Virus record (IMG/VR): IMGVR_UViG_3300025098_000112
Coordinates: 1-40,325 of that record
From: a virus
Strand: one strand, 5' to 3'
Length of the DNA stretch: 40,325 nucleotides
Positions 34,720 through 40,325 of the stretch are shown piece after piece; positions within the stretch are counted from its first letter, which is position 1, and each line of letters begins with the position of its first letter. Position numbers and translations under genes: made by a program. The notes below the pieces were generated by a model. It was not told the DNA's origin. It saw only the letters and a program-made list of their open reading frames with translations, and did no database searches.

Positions 34720-36443
34720 TGGCAGATGAAGCAGGTCTTAATCCTTTTATCTTTCCGTGCCAAGGTGGACTAGTCCTTAATAGGTCTACGTTTACTATGC
34801 AACCGGGACAGGCTTTTGAGTTGCAAAACTTTGAGCCTGATATTAAAGGTGGGTATAGACGTATCAATGGATATGCTAAATGGAATACTAATATTGTTCC
34901 CCAATCTGCTACTGATACTGAAAAAGTTCTTATGTCAGCTTTTCATAGAGATGAAATTATAGCTGCTAGAGGTACTAAAATATATAGAGCAGCTAATGGT
35001 AGCAGTAATACTAATGGCGCTACTACTAACTCAGCCACAAGTATTACAGTAAACAGTACTGCAGGGTTTAGTGCTACTGGTACTATTTTAATTGGGTCAG
35101 AACAAATTACTTACACTAGTATTGACTCCGTTACTTTCATTGGTTGCACTCGTGGTGCCAATAGTACAAGCGCAGCAGCACACGCAGATGATGTGGTAGT
35201 AACTCAATACTGGACTGAGATTGACACAGGACGTACAGGTGCAAAAAAGTATTCGCACTTTAGGTATAATATAGACGGTAATCCTACTCTTGTTTTTGCT
35301 GATGGGGCCAATAGTGCATCTTTATATACAACAGGAAACTCCGTAACCGATATTAATACTACTAATGCTCCAGCAGATCCTCAGTTTGTAACAGGATTTA
35401 AGAATGCTTTATTCTTTGCGGGTATGACATCTAATCCCCAAGAGTTAATATTTAGTGCACCTTATGGTCCTACTGATTTTACACCTGCTAATGGTGCTGG
35501 ATCAATACGAGTAGATAGTCCTATTACTGGTATATTTCCTTTTCGTGATTCTTTATTTATTTTTTGTGAAGAACGTATTTTTAGACTTGATGGTAATACT
35601 ATAGCAGACTTTCAGCTACAGCCTGTATCAAGAAACATTGGTTGTATGAATGGTTTTACTATACAAGAATTTGCAGGGGATATTGTATTCTTAGGTAGAG
35701 ATGGTTTAAGAACTGTTGCAGGAACTGAACGTATTGGTGACGTTGAACTTGGATCAATTAGTACCCCTGTTCATCAACTATTTAATGTCTATTCTGATAT
35801 TTCTGAATTTGATTCAGTTATTGTTCCAGATAAAACTCAATATAGAATATTCTTTTGTGATACGTCTGGTAACGATGCAAGAACTAAAGAACGTACTAAA
35901 GGTGTAATCTGCCATAGAACTGCAGAGGGTTACGAGTTTGCGGAAACTTTAGGTATTCAACCTTCTTGCACAGATCACATAAATGAAGATGGTGTTGTAT
36001 ATGTAATACACGGCGGTTATGACGGTTATGTATATCAACAAGAGCAAGGTAATACTTTTGATGGTACTACTATTATTGGTAGATACAGATCCCCAGATAT
36101 TACTATGGGGGACGCAGGTATAAGAAAACAATTTCAACGTGCAGTAATTAACTATGCACCAGAAGGTTCTATAAACTCAGATTTATTTGTGAGGTATGAT
36201 TACGAAGATCCTAACTCAGCAAGACCTGCAGCTTACCCTTTTGATTCAAGTAAGGTTGTGGCTTTGTATAGCGTGGGTGAGTACGGAACAGTTACATATG
36301 GCGGTCAGTCAAACCCATTGATTAGACAACCAATAGAAGGTTCAGGTTTTGCGATAGCATTGCGTGTTGTGGATAATGGTGTATCAGTACCTTATTCACT
36401 TAAAGGCTTTCAGTTAGAATTTAAAGCAGCCGCTAGGAGATAG
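34719..36443 (+). CDS. Tail nozzle protein (T7 gp12 / tail tubular protein B type)
   Basis: 574 residues. Beginning ADEAGLNPFIFPCQGGLVLN and RSTFTMQPGQAFELQNFEPD, with a beta-propeller-like body (FATGFKNALFF-type repeats, QYRIFFCDTSGNDARTKERT, VYVIHGGYDGYVYQQEQGNT), it matches nozzle proteins of short-tailed phages (shorter than T7 gp12, 794). A small hydrophobic/Ser-Thr insertion around 95-150 has NTNGATTNSATSITVNSTAG. It forms the hollow tail tip through which DNA leaves. Overlaps the adaptor gene by 1 nt. Confidence 0.82.
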   Translation: MADEAGLNPFIFPCQGGLVLNRSTFTMQPGQAFELQNFEPDIKGGYRRINGYAKWNTNIVPQSATDTEKVLMSAFHRDEIIAARGTKIYRAANGSSNTNGATTNSATSITVNSTAGFSATGTILIGSEQITYTSIDSVTFIGCTRGANSTSAAAHADDVVVTQYWTEIDTGRTGAKKYSHFRYNIDGNPTLVFADGANSASLYTTGNSVTDINTTNAPADPQFVTGFKNALFFAGMTSNPQELIFSAPYGPTDFTPANGAGSIRVDSPITGIFPFRDSLFIFCEERIFRLDGNTIADFQLQPVSRNIGCMNGFTIQEFAGDIVFLGRDGLRTVAGTERIGDVELGSISTPVHQLFNVYSDISEFDSVIVPDKTQYRIFFCDTSGNDARTKERTKGVICHRTAEGYEFAETLGIQPSCTDHINEDGVVYVIHGGYDGYVYQQEQGNTFDGTTIIGRYRSPDITMGDAGIRKQFQRAVINYAPEGSINSDLFVRYDYEDPNSARPAAYPFDSSKVVALYSVGEYGTVTYGGQSNPLIRQPIEGSGFAIALRVVDNGVSVPYSLKGFQLEFKAAARR

Positions 36444-36446
36444 AAT

Positions 36447-38210
36447 ATGGCAGGTTACGCACGGCAGAGTACGTATACAGACGGTGACATTATTCAGGCA
36501 TCAGACTCTAATGACGAGTTCGATCAGCTTGTTGCTGCATTTAACGCACTTAGTGGACACAAACATGATGGTACTGCAGCAGAAGGTCCGATTATTGGCT
36601 TCTTAGGTGATCCCGGTGTAGGTACAGCCCTAAACAAAATTGAAGTAGATGCTACCAATAGTAGGATTAAATTTTCTATTAATGTTTCTACTGTATCTAC
36701 AAACAAAATCTTTTTTCAATCAGAAGGTATTATCCCTGCAACGAACAATGATATTGATTTAGGCAGCAGTTCTCTAAAGTTTAAAGATGGTTACTTTGCA
36801 GGTAATCTTGATGTAGCTGGTAACATTACTCTTGGTGGTAACATTACATTAGGTGATGCAGATACAGATGGCATTACACTAAACTCTGAGATTGCATCTC
36901 ATGTAATTCCTGATGCAGATGATACTTACGACTTAGGCGAGGTAGGTAAAGAGTGGCGTAATCTTTATATTGATGGCACTGCTAATATTGACTCTCTGGT
37001 AGCTGATACTGCAGACATCAACGGTGGTACTATTGATGGTGCTACTATTGCTACCTCAGACATTACAGTAGGCTCAGGCAAAACACTTGATGTATCTGCG
37101 GGTACACTTACACTAGCTGCTGATCAAATCTCTGGTGATAAAGTTGAAGGTGGTACAATTAATGCTATCACCATTACAACACTAGCATCTACCACAGGCA
37201 ACATTACAAATGTAAATGCTACTACAGTAGATACTGCTAATATTGAAGTAACTAATATTAAAGCTAAGGATGGCACAGCAGCAGCTACAATAGCTGACTC
37301 TACTGGTGTTATTACAGTACCATCTGCAGTACTAACTACAGCAGACATCAACGGTGGTACAATAGACGGTGTAACTATTGGTGGCTCTAGTGCAGGTGAT
37401 ATTACTTTCGCTAATCTGTCGGATGGTACAATCACTGCTACAGCATTTGTCGATGAAGATGATATGTCTTCTGACTCTGCTACACTTATTCCCACACAGC
37501 AATCAGTTAAAGCTTACGTAGATGCACAAGTAACTGCACAAGACCTTGACTTCCAAGGTGATAGTGGTGGTGCATTAAGTATTGATTTAGATAGTGAAAC
37601 CTTGACAATTGCAGGTGGAACTGGTATAACTACCACGGGTTCTGGTAATACAGTAACAGCCGCTATTGACTCTACTGTAGCTACGCTTACTGGCACTCAA
37701 ACTATTACAAACAAAACTATTGATGTAGATAATAATACTGTATCTAATATTGAAGTAGATAACTTTAAAGCTGCTGCTATTGTAACTGAGTCAGAAGGTA
37801 TTGCTTCTAACGATAATGATACTACATTACCTACCAGTGCTGCAGTAAAAGATTATGTAGATACAGCAATTACTGCAGAAGATCTTGACATCACCACAGA
37901 TTCTGGTACAATAGCTATTGATTTAGATAGCGAGACACTTACTGTAGCTGGTGGTACAGGTCTAGCTTCAAGTGCTACAAGCAATACAGTAACTTTAGCA
38001 ATTGATAATACAGTAACTACACTTACTGGAACACAGACGCTAACCAATAAGACTTTGACATCACCTACAATAAACGGTGGTTCTCTTGACAGTGCTGTAA
38101 CTGGTGCCACTCAAAGCTCTGGTACTAACAACACTACAATCGCTACTACAGCTTTTGCAACTACGGTAGCTGTAGACGAAGCGACAGCATTAGCCATCGC
38201 ATTAGGATAG
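36447..38210 (+). CDS. Tail fibre or fibre-associated protein with internal repeats
   Basis: 587 residues. The N-terminal 60 (YARQSTYTDGDIIQASDSND, FDQLVAAFNALSGHKHDGTA) match the baseplate/tail-attachment end of marine podovirus fibres. The rest is Thr/Ala/Gly/Ile-rich with repeated units: ADINGGTIDG appears twice, and a block of about 114 residues (QSVKAYVDAQVTAQDLD and IDLDSETLTIAGGTGITTTG) is repeated as AVKDYVDTAITAEDLD and IDLDSETLTVAGGTGLASSA. TLTGTQTxTNKT repeats complete it. It may bind the host surface with the next gene. Confidence 0.8.
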   Translation: MAGYARQSTYTDGDIIQASDSNDEFDQLVAAFNALSGHKHDGTAAEGPIIGFLGDPGVGTALNKIEVDATNSRIKFSINVSTVSTNKIFFQSEGIIPATNNDIDLGSSSLKFKDGYFAGNLDVAGNITLGGNITLGDADTDGITLNSEIASHVIPDADDTYDLGEVGKEWRNLYIDGTANIDSLVADTADINGGTIDGATIATSDITVGSGKTLDVSAGTLTLAADQISGDKVEGGTINAITITTLASTTGNITNVNATTVDTANIEVTNIKAKDGTAAATIADSTGVITVPSAVLTTADINGGTIDGVTIGGSSAGDITFANLSDGTITATAFVDEDDMSSDSATLIPTQQSVKAYVDAQVTAQDLDFQGDSGGALSIDLDSETLTIAGGTGITTTGSGNTVTAAIDSTVATLTGTQTITNKTIDVDNNTVSNIEVDNFKAAAIVTESEGIASNDNDTTLPTSAAVKDYVDTAITAEDLDITTDSGTIAIDLDSETLTVAGGTGLASSATSNTVTLAIDNTVTTLTGTQTLTNKTLTSPTINGGSLDSAVTGATQSSGTNNTTIATTAFATTVAVDEATALAIALG

Positions 38211-38219
38211 GAAAAGAAA

Positions 38220-38564
38220 ATGGCAAATACATTTAAGGTCATAACTAAGGCAGGGGTTACATCAGAAGATGTTATCTATACTGTTGCAAGTTCTACTACT
38301 GCAGTAATCCTTGGGTTAGTTTTAGGCAATACTACAGGCTCACAGATTACTGGTACAGTTACACTATCAAGTGATACAGCTAACAGATCAGGTGCTAACG
38401 ATGAAGCAAACCAAGATGTAGAACTTGTAACTAACGCAGCTATACCTGCTGGATCATCACTCTCTGTATTAGATGGTAAGGTAGTTATGGAAGCAACAGA
38501 CGTAATTAAAGTTACAGCATCTGGTGCAACAGATATTGTAATCAGTGTAATGGAGCAAACCTAA
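38220..38564 (+). CDS. Small beta-rich tail protein
   Basis: 114 residues (MANTFKVITKAGVTSEDVIY, VILGLVLGNTTGSQITGTVT, NQDVELVTNAAIPAGSSLSV). It lies between two fibre genes. The all-beta, Thr/Ser-rich sequence resembles small fibre-connecting or tail-cap proteins found at this place in marine phages. AGGAAAAGAAA precedes ATG 38220, and its stop overlaps the next start (TAATG). Confidence 0.7.
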   Translation: MANTFKVITKAGVTSEDVIYTVASSTTAVILGLVLGNTTGSQITGTVTLSSDTANRSGANDEANQDVELVTNAAIPAGSSLSVLDGKVVMEATDVIKVTASGATDIVISVMEQT

Positions 38565-40325
38565 TGGCAGGATATATCGGTTCTAAGGCGGTCAACCTCA
38601 GTACCACTGGGGCTGATATTAATGGTGATGCCAATATAGATGGTAATCTCTCCTTTGGCGACAACGACAAAGCCATCTTCGGCGCTGGGTCTGATCTTAG
38701 CATCTTTCATAACGGCACTAGTAGTCTGATTGAGGATAATGGTACTGGAGGGCTTACAATACGAAGTAACTTACTTACTGTCCAGAATGCTGCTGGTAAT
38801 GAAACAGTTGCACAATTTTTAGAAGATGGTTTTGTTAAATTATTCCATAACAACTCTCAAGTTTTTACAACCATCAGCAGCGGCGCAAGCATCACAGGCT
38901 CTTTAGGCATTGGCACATCAACACCCCGCACAGGCTTGCACCTATACGGCGCAGGTCAAACCACTTCTGCTATTAGTGACGCTGGTAGCTTGGGTGCTTT
39001 TTTACGTGTTAGTGATACTGGTGCTGCTGGCGGTGCTGGCGGCGGTGTAATCTTTGGAACTAATGCATCTGAAGCGGATGGCTTCGCTGGGTTTGCTGCT
39101 ATTAAAGGCTTACTATCCAACGGCAATGATAGGACGATTGGTGCGTTAGCTTTTTCGACGAGAGCATCCACAACGGATACAGCCTTGACTGAAAGAATGA
39201 GGCTAACCAGTGATGGCAACTTTGGGATTGGACGTACCCCACGGACACGCCTTGAGGTTGCATCTGGTAATGCTGCTGGTGACGCTGGATTGAATGCTCC
39301 TGTTTTGCGTATTACCAATACGACATCTTCAGCTGATTGGGATAATGGCGATGTAAACGGAACGATTGAGTTTTACGCTGATGATGTCTCTGGAAATGCG
39401 CCATACGACACGGCATTTATTCAGTCAGTAAATGATATTAACAGCGGAACTTTACCATCTGGTGCGCTTGTTTTCGGCACTGCAACATACAATGCTGTTG
39501 GTGGCGCCACAGAGCGTATGCGCATCGACAGCAGCGGTGCATTGCTGGTGGGGACTACTAATTCGCTTCCTGCTGATAATAGTGTTGAGGGTATAGCACT
39601 ATCACCTCAATATAATGGTGGAATTATTCAAGTGTCTAGGACTGGCCAAGCTGGGTTGACGGTAAACAGAAGAACATCTGATGGCGACATTGCGTTGTTC
39701 AAAAAAGACGGCACCACGGTGGGGAGTATTGGAAATTTTGGGACAAATATGTATATTGGTGGGCCGTCTGCGGCAGGCCTTTACTTAGGCGGTTCCCGTA
39801 TCCAACCTATGAACAGTGGCTCTTTGTCTGATAATTCCATTGATATGGGACACCCCTCTCTCCGCTTCCAAGACATATACGCCACCAACGGCACAATCCA
39901 AACATCTGACCGCAACGAAAAGCAAGACATTGCAGAGCTTACAGACGCAGAGCAACGTGTAGCTGTAGCGGCCAAAGGCTTGCTGCGTAAGTTCCGCTGG
40001 CGTGATGCAGTAGAAGCTAAGGGTGATGAAGCCAGAACACACTTTGGTATCATTGCACAAGACTTACAAGCAGCATTTACATCTGAAGGTTTAGACGCTT
40101 CTCGTTATGCCATGTTCTGCTCAAACACTTGGTGGGAAACACAGACAGAGGTGCCAGCGGTAGAAGCTGTGGCAGAGGTTCTTGACGAAGAAGGCAACGT
40201 AGTCACTGAGGCTGTAGAAGCCGTTGATGCCTACACCCGCACCGATACATATGACACACAAGAAGAAGCGCCAGAGGGTGCTACAGAGCGCACTAGGCTT
40301 GGGGTTCGATACAGCGAGCTACTGG
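38564..40325 (+). CDS. Tail fibre/spike with S74 intramolecular chaperone domain, C-terminus cut by window edge
   Basis: 587 codons are visible with no stop. The N-terminal half (GYIGSKAVNLSTTGADINGD, FGDNDKAIFGAGSDLSIFHN) is the beta-rich repeat of fibre shafts, then SSGALLVG-type repeats (ERMRLTSDGNFGIGRT, ERMRIDSSGALLVGTT). Near the end, TSDRNEKQDIAEL and FRWRDAVEAKGDEARTHFGI with IAQDLQAAF match the Peptidase_S74 chaperone domain. It cuts itself off at the Ser of TSD after helping the trimer fold. The end (ERTRLGVRYSELL) reaches the window edge. It probably recognises the host surface. Confidence 0.88.
   Translation, partial: MAGYIGSKAVNLSTTGADINGDANIDGNLSFGDNDKAIFGAGSDLSIFHNGTSSLIEDNGTGGLTIRSNLLTVQNAAGNETVAQFLEDGFVKLFHNNSQVFTTISSGASITGSLGIGTSTPRTGLHLYGAGQTTSAISDAGSLGAFLRVSDTGAAGGAGGGVIFGTNASEADGFAGFAAIKGLLSNGNDRTIGALAFSTRASTTDTALTERMRLTSDGNFGIGRTPRTRLEVASGNAAGDAGLNAPVLRITNTTSSADWDNGDVNGTIEFYADDVSGNAPYDTAFIQSVNDINSGTLPSGALVFGTATYNAVGGATERMRIDSSGALLVGTTNSLPADNSVEGIALSPQYNGGIIQVSRTGQAGLTVNRRTSDGDIALFKKDGTTVGSIGNFGTNMYIGGPSAAGLYLGGSRIQPMNSGSLSDNSIDMGHPSLRFQDIYATNGTIQTSDRNEKQDIAELTDAEQRVAVAAKGLLRKFRWRDAVEAKGDEARTHFGIIAQDLQAAFTSEGLDASRYAMFCSNTWWETQTEVPAVEAVAEVLDEEGNVVTEAVEAVDAYTRTDTYDTQEEAPEGATERTRLGVRYSELL

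Noticed and set aside
1-40325. tRNA genes, CRISPR arrays and insertion sequences
   Set aside because: I saw no cloverleaf with a T-loop consensus, no regularly spaced direct repeats with spacers, and no transposase. The repeated palindromes are irregularly spaced and separated by genes.
1-40325. Phage single-subunit RNA polymerase
   Set aside because: No protein with its motifs is present in this window. Host-type promoters are visible instead.

Overview
The window looks like most of the genome of a tailed double-stranded DNA phage with a short tail (podovirus-like), probably marine. The best single clue is the DNA polymerase. It is a T7-like family A enzyme with a DnaJ-type zinc finger (two CxxC pairs) inserted between its exonuclease and polymerase domains, an arrangement known from phage HMO-2011 (host: a SAR116 alphaproteobacterium) and its relatives. 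A start-of-gene fragment of B12-dependent ribonucleotide reductase, ThyX, T7-type endonuclease I, a split primase and helicase, a tyrosine integrase, a 3TM holin of the gene-transfer-agent type and a DUF1127 protein all fit a phage of marine alphaproteobacteria. Host and relationship are inferred from gene content, not from a database search.

Layout: two divergent arms leave a gene-free control region of about 960 bp (17438-18398). The left arm is entirely on the minus strand. Read in transcription order (17.4 kb down to 1), it begins with a strip of small, mostly unknown genes (17.4-11.2 kb; one looks like a cytosine-C5 methyltransferase and one has a helix-hairpin-helix-like segment). Then come integrase, primase, ThyX, a GIY-YIG-like nuclease, helicase, DNA polymerase, a possible ssDNA-binding protein, a PD-(D/E)XK exonuclease, endonuclease I, a DUF3310/T7 gp1.7-like protein, MazG and ribonucleotide reductase (cut by the window edge). 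Genes overlap by a few bases almost throughout, so the arm is probably expressed as long transcripts.

The right arm is on the plus strand: holin/endolysin lysis genes, a run of small basic proteins, a small secreted outer-membrane-like protein, terminase small and large subunits, a long portal protein, two accessory virion proteins, scaffold, major capsid protein, decoration-like protein, tail adaptor, tail nozzle and two long fibre genes. The last has an S74 intramolecular chaperone domain and runs off the right edge. Good sigma70-like promoters lie before the right arm, before the DUF1127 gene and before the capsid gene. Two of them are followed at once by inverted repeats at the predicted 5' end of the RNA.

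The strongest unexplained signal is a 17-bp palindrome (TGWCGGA-NNN-TCCGWCA) present ten times, only between 11.9 and 17.6 kb. In six cases it sits 21-39 nt before a start codon. It is read in two different frames where it falls inside genes, and its base changes do not preserve pairing. That pattern fits a dispersed binding site for a dimeric regulator, or a start-associated sequence as in some mycobacteriophages, better than a terminator. With pairs of duplicated leader sequences it suggests a modular, individually controlled early-gene strip.
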